The position numbers and the translations under genes were made by a program. From the NCBI GenBank assembly GCA_002507205.1, contig DAZF01000035.1:1-6061 (forward strand): 6,061 nucleotides of DNA, in the 5' to 3' direction. Position 1 is the first letter of the stretch, and the number at the start of each line of letters is the position of its first letter. This DNA is from Methanolobus sp. UBA32 (GTDB taxonomy: Archaea; Halobacteriota; Methanosarcinia; Methanosarcinales; Methanosarcinaceae). Positions 5,997-6,061 of this stretch are shown here, piece after piece. The notes under the pieces were generated by a model. It saw only the letters and a list, made by a program, of their open reading frames with translations, had not been told where the DNA came from and did no database searches.

Positions 5997-6061
5997 ATGG
6001 CTAAAAAATCTATAATGTATGGAGGAGTCCTCTTTGAGGATTCCATTGAAAATTATCTGAA
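5997..6061 (+). CDS. Possible start of an unidentified gene, cut by the window edge
   Basis: An ATG at 5997 opens a frame that stays open to the last base: MAKKSIMYGG, then VLFEDSIENYL, 21 codons visible. The TATA-like box at 5969-5976 is placed for a leaderless start. No Shine-Dalgarno sequence precedes it; a GGAGG at 6021-6025 lies inside the frame and has no well-placed start after it. The fragment is too short to recognise a family. The open frame could be chance over so short a distance. Confidence 0.3.
   Translation, partial: MAKKSIMYGGVLFEDSIENYL

Overview
The window looks archaeal, most likely a methanogen of the Methanosarcinales. The support is indirect: short AAAGGTG-type ribosome binding sites, archaeal TATA-like boxes 25-30 bases ahead of starts, a DDE transposase remnant resembling those of Methanosarcina, and AT-rich spacers between genes of moderate GC. 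I could not run a search, so the genus is open.

Layout. Bases 1-156 are AT-rich with no gene I can support. Bases 157-630 are a genetic scar: a decayed copy of the first ~118 codons of a type I restriction gene (hsdR) joined directly to the last 37 codons of a specificity gene (hsdS). Bases 722-2026 encode a 434-residue class II Fic protein with a C-terminal winged-helix DNA-binding domain. Bases 2215-5376 encode a full-length, intact HsdR (1053 residues). Bases 5377-6061 hold the reverse-strand remnant of an IS5-like transposase, low-complexity tracts, and possibly the first codons of another gene running off the right edge.

The fic gene is bracketed by three copies of a 37-bp composite repeat. 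Each copy has three 10-bp-phased TACCAA-type half sites followed at a fixed offset by the opposite-facing half site ATTGGTAGTWA. Two copies lie in tandem just before fic, the second covering its TATA-like box and start codon; the third begins two bases after the fic stop, ahead of hsdR. The simplest reading is that the Fic protein, through its winged helix, binds these sites, represses itself and perhaps controls hsdR. This is the most interesting signal in the window.

The usual order hsdM-hsdS-fic-hsdR appears to have been rearranged. An older arrangement hsdR'-hsdM-hsdS-fic-hsdR probably lost everything from codon ~118 of hsdR' to near the end of hsdS. HsdR therefore survives here without the methylase and specificity subunits it needs, unless they lie outside the window.
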